60,806 nt of DNA, taken from assembly GCA_023455425.1 (NCBI GenBank), contig JAEYCM010000035.1, positions 1 to 60,806 on the forward strand, read 5' to 3'. The translations under genes were made by a program, and so were the position numbers. The DNA is from Bacillota bacterium. GTDB lineage: Bacteria; Bacillota; Clostridia; Christensenellales; CAG-138. The notes under the pieces are model-generated. The model searched no databases. It was not told the origin of the DNA and was given only the letters and a program-made list of their open reading frames with translations. Positions 41,974 to 50,847 of this stretch are shown in pieces (the first letter of the stretch is position 1; the number at the start of each line of letters is the position of its first letter).

Positions 41974-42987
41974 ATGATGAAGAAAACCTGGTTGAGCCTG
42001 TTGCTCTGTACGCTCATGGTCGTATCCCTGTTCGCAGGCTGCGCGCCGGCCGCATCCGAACCCACACCCACGCAGGCCCCCGCCGCCGAGGCGCCCGCTA
42101 CCGAAGCCCCTTCCGCCGAGGCGCCCGCTAAGGAAACCTATGTGATTGCCGCTCTGATGAAGCAGAATGCAGACACATTCGTTCAGAACATTTCCGATGC
42201 CATTACCGCACGCGCTGCGGAACTCGGCTCCGAAGTGACCCTTTTAATGCAGGACGCGGAAGGCGACATCAACAACCAGCTGGAGCAGGCTGAAGCCATG
42301 ATTACCCAGAAGGTTGACGCCATCATCCTCAACGCTGTGGACGTGGAAGGCAGCGCGCCCATCGTGGATATGGCGATTGAAGCCGGTATCCCCATTATTG
42401 AGTGCAACACGCTCACCAACAACGCTGACAAGGCCACCTGCTATGTTGGTTCCGATGACGTTGACGCAGGCAAGATACAGGCGGACTTCCTCAAGACCGT
42501 GCTTGCCGAAGACGCCAAGGTTTGCTACATGATGGGGCCCATCGGCGTCTCCCCGCAGATCTACCGCAAGGAAGGCATCACGAAGTACCTGTTTGAAGGC
42601 AGCAAGATCGAAGTCCTCCAGGAGCAGACCGCGAACTGGAAACGTGAAGAAGCACTGGCGCTTGCTGAAAACTGGCTCACCACCTATCAGGATCTTGATG
42701 CGATCATCTGCCAGAACGATGACATGGCCATGGGCGCCCTCGAAGCAGTGGAAGCCGCTGGCCGTAAGGATCAGGTCATCGTAATCGGTATCGACGCCAT
42801 CACCGATGCGCTCGAAGCCGTGAAATCGGGCAGGCTGGATGCGACCGTATTTCAGGATGCAGCAGGCCAAGGGTCTGGCTCCCTGGATGTAGCGCTCGAA
42901 TGCGCGAAAACGAAGACCCTTGAGCGCGACGATATGATTATCCCCTTCCTGCTCGTCACCAAAGCTAACGTAGACCAGTTCATGTAA
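41974..42987 (+). CDS. Sugar ABC transporter substrate-binding lipoprotein
   Basis: Protein of 337 residues. A lipoprotein signal with lipobox Cys23 is followed by a Pro/Ala/Glu-rich linker of imperfect repeats (PAAEAPATEAPSAEAPA, to about residue 50) and a type 1 periplasmic sugar-binding domain (DAIILNAVDVEGSAPIVDMA, AIICQNDDMAMGALEAVEAA). It delivers the sugar to the RbsC-like permease. AAGGAGG precedes the start; two adjacent ATG codons (41971 and 41974) are possible. The gene closes the operon, ahead of a perfect terminator. Confidence 0.92.
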   Translation: MMKKTWLSLLLCTLMVVSLFAGCAPAASEPTPTQAPAAEAPATEAPSAEAPAKETYVIAALMKQNADTFVQNISDAITARAAELGSEVTLLMQDAEGDINNQLEQAEAMITQKVDAIILNAVDVEGSAPIVDMAIEAGIPIIECNTLTNNADKATCYVGSDDVDAGKIQADFLKTVLAEDAKVCYMMGPIGVSPQIYRKEGITKYLFEGSKIEVLQEQTANWKREEALALAENWLTTYQDLDAIICQNDDMAMGALEAVEAAGRKDQVIVIGIDAITDALEAVKSGRLDATVFQDAAGQGSGSLDVALECAKTKTLERDDMIIPFLLVTKANVDQFM

Positions 42988-43010
42988 GCCTCGTTCAAAG
43001 CAGCCTGAAC

Positions 43011-43036
43011 AAAACCGCCCTGCGCAGGGCGGTTTT
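43011..43036. terminator. Terminator of the L-sugar transport operon
   Basis: Perfect 26-bp palindrome AAAACCGCCCTGC / GCAGGGCGGTTTT with T tail. Bidirectional; it also ends the opposing permease gene. Confidence 0.9.
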
Positions 43037-43056
43037 CTTATACGCTTGTTCCGGCA

Positions 43057-44289
43057 CTATTGCGCGTCTTGCGCGATATTCTCTGCCTGCGCCACAACCG
43101 GACGGCTTTTCCACAATGTAAGGGCCGTAACGCCCGCAAATACAAGAAGCGCAAAAGGTTTGCTGAACAGGAGCAGCGCCGCCAGCATCAGGATCAGCAC
43201 GGCAACGCTAATCTTCAGCGCCTTGTTTTGGAAGTATAAAAATCCCGCCGCAAGGCCCAACAGCGCATTGCCGATAAAGAACGTGTTTGCAATGCCCACC
43301 ATGCCTTCCACATCCAATATGCCCAGCAAAGCCGCTCCCATCACGGCGATATGAATGATTATGAGCGCAAATAGCGGCGCGTGCTTTTTCCCGAGTATAA
43401 CAGGCAGCAGCCCGGCCTCGCTTCTTGCCCGGATTTGCCGGGCGACCGCCCCTACCACTGAAACAACGGTGCAGATGCACAGGCCTGCCGCAATGATGGA
43501 GAAAACGGGGTTTGCATAGCTTCCCATGACCGGAAACAGCAGCGGCTGGATGCGGATCTCCCCGACATGGGTTTGATAGTAGGTCTGCAGCGCAAATGTC
43601 GTGGCCATATACACGGCGATAATGGCTGTCAGGCTGATCTTCATGGCGCGCAATATGGTGCGCTCCGGATTGTGGACGTCCTCAATATAATTGCCGAGCA
43701 CTTCCCAGCCGATAATGGCCCAGAAGATCAACAGCAGCGTGCTGCCGAGTTTTCCAGGTTCCGGCAGCCCCGAAGGCAACGCGGGCGCGGGCGAAGAAAG
43801 CAGCGTCACGATGCTCCCGCCGATCAAAAGCAGGGTCGTTGCCGTGGAAAGCAGCAGCACGAGCCGCCCCATGGCGGTAACGCCTGAAGCAATCAAGCCA
43901 TAGCAAACAACAAGCACCAATGCCGCAACCATACTCTCGCTTACGCCCACGGGCAAAACGGCTTGCAAAAACCCTGCGGCAGTCTTTGAAACAGCTACCG
44001 GTCCAAAGCAAACCGCAGCCGTCAGATAGTTGGAGGAAAGCTCGCGCATGCGCCCCCCCAGCATCTGTCCCACCATCAGGCTCATGCCCTCGTTGCTTTT
44101 GGTCATGACCGTCATTTTCGCAAATACATAGGCAAACAGGCCGCCCAGCGCCATCATGATGCCCCAGGCCCAAATGGCGTGGTCGCCCAGCGCCGCATAC
44201 GCAAGCGGCGGCAGAAACACGATGCCGGAACCCAATATCGGCCCGATCATCAGGCCGCTCACCGTCCATGTGTTGAGTTTCTTTTTCAA
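43057..44289 (-). CDS. APC-superfamily amino acid permease
   Basis: Membrane protein of 410 residues with 11-12 helices of the amino acid-polyamine-organocation superfamily. The first helix has the unwound GPILGSGIVFLPPL motif, and IIGWEVLGNYIEDVHNPERT matches helix 6 of the fold. Substrate is unknown. The most likely start is TTG 44289, about eight bases after GGAAGGGG; an in-frame ATG 35 codons upstream would overlap the promoter region. It is transcribed divergently from a LysR gene, which probably controls it. Confidence 0.85.
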   Translation of the reverse strand: MKKKLNTWTVSGLMIGPILGSGIVFLPPLAYAALGDHAIWAWGIMMALGGLFAYVFAKMTVMTKSNEGMSLMVGQMLGGRMRELSSNYLTAAVCFGPVAVSKTAAGFLQAVLPVGVSESMVAALVLVVCYGLIASGVTAMGRLVLLLSTATTLLLIGGSIVTLLSSPAPALPSGLPEPGKLGSTLLLIFWAIIGWEVLGNYIEDVHNPERTILRAMKISLTAIIAVYMATTFALQTYYQTHVGEIRIQPLLFPVMGSYANPVFSIIAAGLCICTVVSVVGAVARQIRARSEAGLLPVILGKKHAPLFALIIIHIAVMGAALLGILDVEGMVGIANTFFIGNALLGLAAGFLYFQNKALKISVAVLILMLAALLLFSKPFALLVFAGVTALTLWKSRPVVAQAENIAQDAQ

Positions 44290-44313
44290 ACAAACATCCC
44301 CTTCCAGAGTTCT

Positions 44314-44372
44314 AGGATAGGGGATATCGATGTATTTGTAAAATTGAAAATTTCTATATTGATTATTATAAA
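44314..44372. promoter_or_regulatory. Divergent promoters of the permease and LysR genes
   Basis: Minus strand: TTTACA (44342-44337), 17 bases, TATCCT (44319-44314), for the permease. Plus strand: TTGAAA (44344-44349), 17 bases, TATAAA (44367-44372), for the LysR gene. The -35 elements are adjacent, so one LysR-bound site could act on both. Confidence 0.65.
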
Positions 44373-44415
44373 TTTTGATGATATGCTGCAACAAAACAAA
44401 TGGGGCGGATGCGGC

Positions 44416-45291
44416 ATGGAATTGAGAAACCTCAAAGCGTTCAAAAAAGTAGCGGAATTAAATAGCTTCACAAAGGCGGCGCAGGAGCTTGGCTATGCGC
44501 AATCCACTTTGACCACCCAGATTCAGCAGATCGAAGCCTTCTATGGAAAGCCGGTGTTTGAACGGCTGGGAAAAGGCATACGCCTTACGTCCTTCGGCCA
44601 GCGGCTGTTGGAGCGCACGGACGCGCTGCTTGCACAATATGAGCAATTGCAGTCTTTAGACGACGCGGAGGCGGAGCCGCAGGGCAGCATCCGCGTCGGC
44701 GCGCCGGAATCGCTGATGATGTACCGCCTGTTCCCAATCATCAAGGAATATAAAACGCGCTACCCGCAGGTACAGATCGCCATCATCAACGATCATTGCC
44801 ATGATCTGCGCGTACGCCTCTTGGCGGGGGATCTCGATATCAGTTTCCTGCTGCAGCCCGATTATACGTACAGCAATCTACAGACCATCCTGTTAAAAGA
44901 AGAAGCGCTTTGCCTTGTCGCCCCCGCCTCCTATGAAGGGGAGGATTTTCTTCCCGATCAGACGCATATGGTGCTGTATACGGAAAAAGAATGCACCTAC
45001 CGGCAGGCGTTTGACGCATACCTCAAGAGCAACAACTATTATCCCTATAATGTGCTGGAGACCCAGAGCGTGGAGGCGATCAAAAAATTCATCCGCAACG
45101 GCCTTGGGGTTTCCTACCTCCCTCAATATGCTGTACAGGAGGAAGCGGCGCAGGGGCTCCTGCGCATCAAGCCCTATGCGACGGACTTGAAGCTCTTTAC
45201 GCAACTTGCCTACCACAAGAACAAGTGGTTCAACCCGGCCTTAGAGCGCTTTATGACGCTGTGTAAGGAACGTCGTTTGGAGTGGGAGTAA
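44416..45291 (+). CDS. LysR-family transcriptional regulator
   Basis: Protein of 291 residues with the N-terminal LysR helix-turn-helix (MELRNLKAFKKVAELNSFTK, then LGYAQSTLTTQIQQIE) and a substrate-binding domain from about residue 90. The frame is open far upstream, but ATG 44416 gives the canonical LysR N-terminus and the promoter lies just before it. Divergence from the APC permease suggests that gene as target; the ligand may be an amino acid. Confidence 0.9.
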   Translation: MELRNLKAFKKVAELNSFTKAAQELGYAQSTLTTQIQQIEAFYGKPVFERLGKGIRLTSFGQRLLERTDALLAQYEQLQSLDDAEAEPQGSIRVGAPESLMMYRLFPIIKEYKTRYPQVQIAIINDHCHDLRVRLLAGDLDISFLLQPDYTYSNLQTILLKEEALCLVAPASYEGEDFLPDQTHMVLYTEKECTYRQAFDAYLKSNNYYPYNVLETQSVEAIKKFIRNGLGVSYLPQYAVQEEAAQGLLRIKPYATDLKLFTQLAYHKNKWFNPALERFMTLCKERRLEWE

Positions 45292-45295
45292 GTGG

Positions 45296-45751
45296 TCATT
45301 TCCCCGACAATAATTTCTTCCACTTCCTCTGCCGGTGGCGGAAGAACAGCCTGCCCCATAAACATACGATACCGGTCATAAAGCCCGCGCCGATCGTCAC
45401 TTCATCCGTGTAATAAACGGTTCCTTTCTCCCGGGGAACGAGCGAAATGCTGTGGTTCCAGACAGGAATGCCCTTGCTGCTTTCCTCCGTATCCACGCTG
45501 TATGCGGCCCGGTCGAACCGGCGCATATAGATCGTATGAATGCCAAGCGGCACAAAACCAAATAGGTACAGCCTGAACTGCGTTGTCTCTCCCTCCTTAA
45601 AAATAAGCGCTTTGCTCCGGCCCACGGGGGTAAACGTTGCATAGGGTGCAGCGATATACTGTAGCGTTTCCACCCGCGTGAGCAGGCTCCATATCCGGTC
45701 CGCCGCGGCGGGCAGTATAGATGAAACCGAAATTGTCCTGGTTCGTGCCAT
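45296..45751 (-). CDS. SRPBCC (START-like) family protein
   Basis: Protein of 151 residues with the polyketide-cyclase/START-like fold suggested by ISVSSILPAAADRIWSLLTRV at the N-terminus and a final long C-terminal helix (GIVCLWGRLFFRHRQRKWKK). These small proteins bind hydrophobic ligands; none can be named here. It is the last gene of a three-gene minus-strand operon after RidA and an MBL-fold hydrolase, with a 12-base gap. GGAGG lies before its ATG. It converges on the LysR gene with only four bases between stop codons. Confidence 0.75.
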   Translation of the reverse strand: MARTRTISVSSILPAAADRIWSLLTRVETLQYIAAPYATFTPVGRSKALIFKEGETTQFRLYLFGFVPLGIHTIYMRRFDRAAYSVDTEESSKGIPVWNHSISLVPREKGTVYYTDEVTIGAGFMTGIVCLWGRLFFRHRQRKWKKLLSGK

Positions 45752-45763
45752 GTCGTTCCTCCA

Positions 45764-46486
45764 TTATGTTGATGCTATGCGGATCAGCGCCCTGCTGTCC
45801 ATAAAATGGCGGTACTTTTCCAAATCCCGCGGCGAGAAGGGCGCACCATGGGACGGATAGATCCTTGCTGGGCGGCAGGAAAGCATCTTATCCCAGGAAC
45901 GGCCGAATTCCCCGGCATCCTCCATCCAGATGGTATGCCGCTTTGGGCTGATGACGGCGTTCATGGCGGCGTCCCCGCAGAACAGCTCCCCCGTTTCCTC
46001 CAGCAGCAGGCCGATCGAATCCTTGGTGTGTCCGGCCAGGAACAACATGCGGATGGGCAGCCCCATCGCCTTGAATACCTGATTCTCCTCGCTTGAAACA
46101 AATATTGCGCGATCTCCGAGCCGCACCGGCGGGAACGAAAATTCCTTTTTGAATACGCCAAAGAGCGCCGCCGCGTGGGAAGAATATCCGGCTCCCGGCG
46201 GATCACAACTTGCCCCCGCCTCCAGCGCCGGAACGCCCGCAGGATGCAGGATGACCTTTGCGGAAGTCTTCTCCAGCAGGGCGCTTAAAAAGCCCGCGTG
46301 GTCGTCATGCGCGTGCGTGAGGAATATGTATTGCAGTTCCTCAAGCCTTGCAAGCCGTTGGAACCGCTGCAGGAACGCAGTCTCCCCGCCGGGGTACCCG
46401 GTATCGATCGCGATATAGCCGATGGGGGTTTGCAGCAAGTAGTTTTTGACGATATAATTCCCGATGTTGTGGATACGGATTTCCAT
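45764..46486 (-). CDS. MBL-fold metallo-hydrolase
   Basis: Protein of 240 residues with the metallo-beta-lactamase fold: THAHDDHAG (metal ligands), AGHTKDSIG, GDAAM and SHG at the third to fifth ligand motifs. It would bind two zinc or iron ions and hydrolyse an ester, thioester or related substrate; the actual substrate is not predictable. GAAGGAG precedes the ATG. It lies between RidA and the SRPBCC protein in an operon, 41 and 12 bases from its neighbours. Confidence 0.88.
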   Translation of the reverse strand: MEIRIHNIGNYIVKNYLLQTPIGYIAIDTGYPGGETAFLQRFQRLARLEELQYIFLTHAHDDHAGFLSALLEKTSAKVILHPAGVPALEAGASCDPPGAGYSSHAAALFGVFKKEFSFPPVRLGDRAIFVSSEENQVFKAMGLPIRMLFLAGHTKDSIGLLLEETGELFCGDAAMNAVISPKRHTIWMEDAGEFGRSWDKMLSCRPARIYPSHGAPFSPRDLEKYRHFMDSRALIRIAST

Positions 46487-46527
46487 AACGTCTACTCCTT
46501 CTTTTGACTCGTTCGCAAATCCTGATC

Positions 46528-46908
46528 CTACTGTCTTCTTGCAATCAGCTCGATCTCCACGCGCGCATTGAGCGGCAGGCTCGCTACTCCGATTGTCGTG
46601 CGGGCGGGATACGGCTCCTGGAACTGCTCGCTGTAGACTGCGTTCATGGCCGGAAAATCCGCCATATCGGTCAGGTAGACGTTCACCTTCTGCACGTCAT
46701 CCGGCGTCAGTCCCGCCGCTTCCAGCACGCCGAACAGATTTGTAAAGCTCTGCTGCGTCTGCCGGGCGATATCTCCCTCCACCAATTTGCCTGTGGCCGG
46801 GTCGATGGGCTTCTGGCCGGAAAGGAACAATAAACCGTCCGAGTCAATGCCGTGGGAATAGGGCCCGATTGCGGACGCCTTTTTTGATACGATTGCTTTG
46901 CGCGGCAT
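46528..46908 (-). CDS. RidA-family reactive imine/enamine deaminase
   Basis: Protein of 126 residues with the full RidA (YjgF/YER057c/UK114) pattern: IGPYSHGIDSDGLLFLSGQ, DPATGKLVEGD, KVNVYLTDMADF, and the active-site Arg in YPARTTIGVASLPLNARVEIE (read in parts). RidA hydrolyses 2-aminoacrylate and related imines made by PLP enzymes. It heads the RidA-MBL-SRPBCC operon, next to an amino acid permease and glutamate dehydrogenase, which hints at an amino-acid setting. GGGAGG lies before the ATG. Confidence 0.92.
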   Translation of the reverse strand: MPRKAIVSKKASAIGPYSHGIDSDGLLFLSGQKPIDPATGKLVEGDIARQTQQSFTNLFGVLEAAGLTPDDVQKVNVYLTDMADFPAMNAVYSEQFQEPYPARTTIGVASLPLNARVEIELIARRQ

Positions 46909-47055
46909 ATGGCGCGCCTCCCTTTAAGCAGATTTAATATTACAAATCCTTATCCAGCGTATCCATTGTTTGGAAATCAAAATTATAAGTATCATACCAC
47001 GATCTTCGTTGAAAAGTACAGACCATGCAACATTGCGTTGTTGCATGCATACAAA

Positions 47056-47080
47056 GGCAGACGCCTTTCAGACGTCTGCC
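47056..47080 (-). terminator. Terminator of gdhA
   Basis: Read on the minus strand: GGCAGACG, nine-base loop, CGTCTGCC and a short T run. A second inverted repeat CATGCAAC / GTTGCATG (47024-47047) lies just beyond it. Confidence 0.7.
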
Positions 47081-47114
47081 TTCCATTCAAATTTATTTCT
47101 TGGCGTGTTGACTG

Positions 47115-48464
47115 CTACACCATGCCCTGCGCGATCATCGCTTCCGCTACTTTTTTAAAGCCCGCGATGTTTGCGCCCGCCACAAGATTATAGCCCAGGC
47201 CATATTCCGCGGCGGCCTGCATGGAACTGTCATGTATGCTCTTCATGATGGTTTTCAGTCTCGCATCCACCTCTTCCTCGCTCCAGCCCATGCGCATGGA
47301 ATTCTGGCTCATTTCCAAAGCTGAGGTGGCGACGCCGCCCGCGTTGACGGCCTTGCTTGGCGCCACAATCATGCCCGGCTGCTTCAACAGGAAATTAAGC
47401 GCCTCGTTGGTGGTGGGCATGTTGGAAACCTCAATATAATACTTCACGCCGTTTTTGACGATATGCTCGGCATCCGCAAGGTGCACCTCGTTCTGCGTGG
47501 CGCAAGGCATCACAACGTCCACAGGCACATGCCACGGCTTTTCCCCTTTGTGGAACGGAAGCCCGAATTGTGTGGCGTAGTCCTCCACCCTGTCCCTGCC
47601 GGAATTGCGCATGGTCACAAGATAGGCGATCTTTTCGGGCGTGTTCACGCCATCCGGATCATATACGTAACCGTCCGGCCCCGAAATGGTCACAACCTTG
47701 CCGCCTAGTTCGGTTACCTTGCGCGCGACGCCCCAGGTTACATTGCCAAAGCCGGAAAGCGCAAACGTCTTCCCCGCAATGCTGTCATTTTCATGGCGGA
47801 ACACCTCAGAGACGTAATACACCGCGCCAAACCCGGTTGCTTCCGGACGGATGAGGCTGCCGCCAAAAGACATCCCCTTGCCCGTCAGCACGCCCGGCTC
47901 ATAGCAGCCGCGGATGCGCTTATACTGCCCAAACAGGTAGCCGATCTCCCGCGCTCCCACGCCGATATCGCCTGCGGGGACGTCCACATCCGGCCCGATA
48001 TGCCGGTACAGCTCCGTCATAAACGCCTGGCAGAAGCGCATGATCTCGGCATCGGATTTCCCGCGCGGGTCAAAATCCGATCCACCCTTGCCGCCGCCGA
48101 TGGGTAATGTGGTGAGGCTGTTTTTGAATGTCTGCTCAAAGCCAAGGAACTTCATAATGGAAAGGTTCACGCTGGGATGGAAGCGCAGGCCGCCTTTATA
48201 GGGCCCAATCGCGCTATTGAACTGCACGCGGTACCCGCGGTTGACGCGCGTTTGCCCGCTGTCGTCCACCCACACCACGCGGAACTCGATGGTACGTTCC
48301 GGTTCCACCATCCGCTCCAATAACGCCATCTTTTGATACTCGGGATGCTTTTCGATGACCACCTGGAGAGAGCTTAGGACTTCCTCTACCGTTTGCAGGA
48401 ATTCAGGTTCGTTGACATCGCGTTGTTTAACCCGCTCGATGACTTCCTGAATATAGGTGTTCAT
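47115..48464 (-). CDS. gdhA: NADP-type glutamate dehydrogenase
   Basis: Protein of 449 residues, standard for hexameric NAD(P)-specific glutamate dehydrogenase. The substrate domain has GPYKGGLRFHPSVN and the catalytic Lys region GGGKGGSDFDPRG; the nucleotide domain follows (GKTFALSGFGNVTWG). It interconverts 2-oxoglutarate plus ammonia and glutamate. The start at 48464 (GGAGG, eight bases, ATG) gives MNTYIQEVIERV, as in family members; an upstream in-frame ATG at 48500 lacks a site. A promoter lies at 48562-48533. Confidence 0.93.
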   Translation of the reverse strand: MNTYIQEVIERVKQRDVNEPEFLQTVEEVLSSLQVVIEKHPEYQKMALLERMVEPERTIEFRVVWVDDSGQTRVNRGYRVQFNSAIGPYKGGLRFHPSVNLSIMKFLGFEQTFKNSLTTLPIGGGKGGSDFDPRGKSDAEIMRFCQAFMTELYRHIGPDVDVPAGDIGVGAREIGYLFGQYKRIRGCYEPGVLTGKGMSFGGSLIRPEATGFGAVYYVSEVFRHENDSIAGKTFALSGFGNVTWGVARKVTELGGKVVTISGPDGYVYDPDGVNTPEKIAYLVTMRNSGRDRVEDYATQFGLPFHKGEKPWHVPVDVVMPCATQNEVHLADAEHIVKNGVKYYIEVSNMPTTNEALNFLLKQPGMIVAPSKAVNAGGVATSALEMSQNSMRMGWSEEEVDARLKTIMKSIHDSSMQAAAEYGLGYNLVAGANIAGFKKVAEAMIAQGMV

Positions 48465-48532
48465 ATGCCAATCCTCCGTTAGAATGTCGCCGTCCTTCAC
48501 CCTCGAATACGGCGCATACGATGTGCATCTTT

Positions 48533-48562
48533 ATCATAAGGCCCACCATATCCATCTGTCAA
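48533..48562 (-). promoter_or_regulatory. Promoter of gdhA
   Basis: On the minus strand a consensus TTGACA (48562-48557), 18 bases, TATGAT (48538-48533). Confidence 0.7.
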
Positions 48563-48586
48563 TCAACGGCCTTCAAAACGGACCTT

Positions 48587-48739
48587 TTCCTGCAATTCTA
48601 TATTATTTCCTGCATGGGGGTATCAACGCCTGAATACTGTCATTTTCTGGGCCAGTTAAGATGGATGCTTGAACCTATTTCCCTCCTTCTGATGAAATCG
48701 TTCCTGCAAATGCATGATTTCCTGCGAAAAATAGCAGGA
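48587..48739. repeat. TGCAGGAA repeats upstream of the gdhA promoter
   Basis: TTCCTGCA (TGCAGGAA on the minus strand) occurs at 48587, 48607 and 48701, and TTCCTGC at 48719, as two pairs with starts 20 and 18 bases apart. The nearer pair is about 25-52 bases upstream of the -35 element, where an activator would bind. The last copy can also pair with GCAGGA (48734-48739) as a hairpin at the end of the opposing-side transcript. Confidence 0.4.
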
Positions 48740-48772
48740 CGCGGCCGTGGATCATGACTATAGCCGAACGTT

Positions 48773-49399
48773 CTATTCGGCCTGGAATACCATATCCCCT
48801 GACTTGACAATGTTCACTATGCCGTCCGCATCATAATATGCGATGAATTCCATGCCATCATCCAATTGATAGATATCACCCCAAAATCCCGATAGCGTGC
48901 CGTCCGGTTCGCCAAACAGTTCATGGATCTGTTCAACGGAAAAGCCCAGAAGCTTTTCCAAATCTTCAGGTGTGGATGTGGCATCGGCCTGAGAGAGAGA
49001 CGCGTTTGCCAACCGGTTGAGCTCTTCGCAGGGTTCGTACTTGGTTCGATACCCTTGGCCATCGAGTATGACAAACGGATTGTAAGCGGCTACCTCCGTC
49101 CTCTCCCCTGACTTCATGATGAGCGCAAACGCTGCATATTGCCCGTTATACTCCCTCCATTCGTCGCTTTTTTCATATATAACGACCTGCCTGAGGGCGC
49201 CTACGATCTCCTGCACTTGTTCCTGCTCCGTAATCTGTCTGGTAACATCCGGCGGGCGCACAGTAAGCTCTATGGATGCTACTTCTTCCGCGCGCAGGTT
49301 TTTGAACGGCCGGGAACCAACAAGCATTGGAACAATCAATACTCCCGCCAACACGACAACGGCGGCGACGCAGACCAACAATACGGATTTTTTACGCAC
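48773..49399 (-). CDS. Membrane-anchored or secreted protein of unknown function
   Basis: Protein of 208 residues beginning at GTG 49399 (GAGGTG six bases upstream). An N-terminal hydrophobic segment (about 5-27) without a lipobox Cys suggests a membrane anchor or uncleaved signal. The middle is mixed alpha/beta (EVASIELTVRPPDVTRQI). The C-terminal part has GFSVEQIHELFGEPDGTLSG, a short module seen in many clostridial extracytoplasmic proteins and resembling the SmpA/OmlA-type repeat. No function can be assigned. It is monocistronic between gdhA and the NCS2 permease. Confidence 0.65.
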   Translation of the reverse strand: MRKKSVLLVCVAAVVVLAGVLIVPMLVGSRPFKNLRAEEVASIELTVRPPDVTRQITEQEQVQEIVGALRQVVIYEKSDEWREYNGQYAAFALIMKSGERTEVAAYNPFVILDGQGYRTKYEPCEELNRLANASLSQADATSTPEDLEKLLGFSVEQIHELFGEPDGTLSGFWGDIYQLDDGMEFIAYYDADGIVNIVKSGDMVFQAE

Positions 49400-49474
49400 A
49401 GTATTTCACCTCTTTGCTATGAGACGTTTCTACAGTACAGTTCGTTCCGCTTTCCAGTATCAATCATAAGAATG

Positions 49475-49500
49475 GAGCCTTCCGCAAACGCGGAAGGCTC
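49475..49500 (-). terminator. Hairpin after the NCS2 permease gene
   Basis: Stem GGAGCCTTCCGC / GCGGAAGGCTC with a short loop about 20 bases after the permease stop. T run on the minus strand is imperfect. Confidence 0.65.
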
Positions 49501-49521
49501 CTGATTACCATTGATTTGGAA

Positions 49522-50847
49522 TTATTCGTCCTTGCCTTTACCAATCTGCAGCAGGCCGTTCAATAGGATGCCGAACAGGGAAGCCGTGGCAATGGCGGGA
49601 ACCTGCACGCCGAAAATGGGAATCATGCCATTGGGGAAGCCGTAGTGGCCGCCCAGGCCGATGACCAGTATGGTAGCGATGACGGCAAGGTTGCGCGCGG
49701 AGAACATATCCACCTTGCGGTTGATCATGATGGCCACGCCCTGCGCGCCGATGACGCCGAACAGGTAGATGCAAGCGCCATTGATGACGGCGGAGGGGAT
49801 GGTGTTGATGGCGTTGGAGATGGGCGCGATAAAGGAAATCGCCATCGCGAGCACCGCCGCTGCACCCAGCACCCAGGCGGAGAAGTTCTTGGTGATGGCC
49901 ATGGTGGAGAGGTTCTCGCCATAGTTGGTCCCGGCGGGGCCGCCAAAGAGAGAGGATACGATATCGCCCACGCCGTCGCCAATGAGGTTCAGGCCGAGCT
50001 TGCCCGCGATATCCCGCTTGGGTCTGCCCATTTTTTGAGCCAGGTCGTTGACATAAATATCAAGCTGGAACAGGTGCGCGGTCGATTCGGGTATGGTCGC
50101 AATCGCGATGGGCATGATGGCGAACAGCGCCGTCAGATTGGGGACAGGCAGGGTAAAGTGCGGAACCTGTATGACAGTACCCGTAAACACTTTGCTAAAA
50201 TCCACAAGACCCATGGGGATTGCCGCAAGATAACCGACCAATATGCCAAAGAGTATGGAAAGCTGGCCGCCGACGCCTTTTAAGTAAACCGAGAACAGGA
50301 TGGTCGCCAGCAGCGTGATGAGCGCAGCCGCCCATGCAATGCTGGAGGTGGCGCCCGTGGCGGCGTTAAACGCGCCCGCGTTGGTGATGGCCGTGCCCGC
50401 AAGCGAAATACCGATGACCATCGCAATGGGGCCTGTCACGGTGGGGGGCAATACCTTTTCTATTTTTTCAATGCCGAAACGGTTTACGATAAGACCGGCG
50501 AGAATGGAGACCAAACCTGAACATATAATGCCGAACTGTGCCTGAGAGATGAGAATGTCTTCCGCGGGAACGCCGAACTGTGCGCCTGTAATGCCGACGA
50601 TTGCTGCGATATAGGAAAAACTGGAGCCATAGTAGAGAGGGATTTTCCCTTTGGTGATGAGCAGGAAGCAGATCGTCGCAAAACCGCTTGCGAATATGGT
50701 GGTGGAAACATGGAAGCCGGTAAGCAGTGCGACGAGTACGGTCGCCGGGAACATGACAAGAATCTGCTGGAGTGCAAAGAAAATCAGTTTGCCCGTGCTT
50801 GGCTTATCCTCCGGCAGATAACCGAGGACAGTCTTTGGTTTTTCCAT
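49522..50847 (-). CDS. NCS2-family uracil/xanthine permease
   Basis: Membrane protein of 441 residues with the 14-helix UraA fold. Signatures are YYGSSFSYIAAIVGI in helix 3, the substrate Glu of IATIPESTAHLFQLD and GGPAGTNYGENLSTMAITKN in helix 10. The GTNYGEN form is typical for uracil carriers, so uracil is favoured over xanthine. The start at 50847 (GAGAGGAG, then ATG) is preferred to an in-frame ATG eight codons upstream. It is monocistronic with a leader of about 100 bases. Confidence 0.88.
   Translation of the reverse strand: MEKPKTVLGYLPEDKPSTGKLIFFALQQILVMFPATVLVALLTGFHVSTTIFASGFATICFLLITKGKIPLYYGSSFSYIAAIVGITGAQFGVPAEDILISQAQFGIICSGLVSILAGLIVNRFGIEKIEKVLPPTVTGPIAMVIGISLAGTAITNAGAFNAATGATSSIAWAAALITLLATILFSVYLKGVGGQLSILFGILVGYLAAIPMGLVDFSKVFTGTVIQVPHFTLPVPNLTALFAIMPIAIATIPESTAHLFQLDIYVNDLAQKMGRPKRDIAGKLGLNLIGDGVGDIVSSLFGGPAGTNYGENLSTMAITKNFSAWVLGAAAVLAMAISFIAPISNAINTIPSAVINGACIYLFGVIGAQGVAIMINRKVDMFSARNLAVIATILVIGLGGHYGFPNGMIPIFGVQVPAIATASLFGILLNGLLQIGKGKDE

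Noticed and set aside
49645..50283. 212-codon plus-strand frame opposite the NCS2 permease
   Set aside because: Antisense shadow; the permease on the minus strand has clear family motifs.
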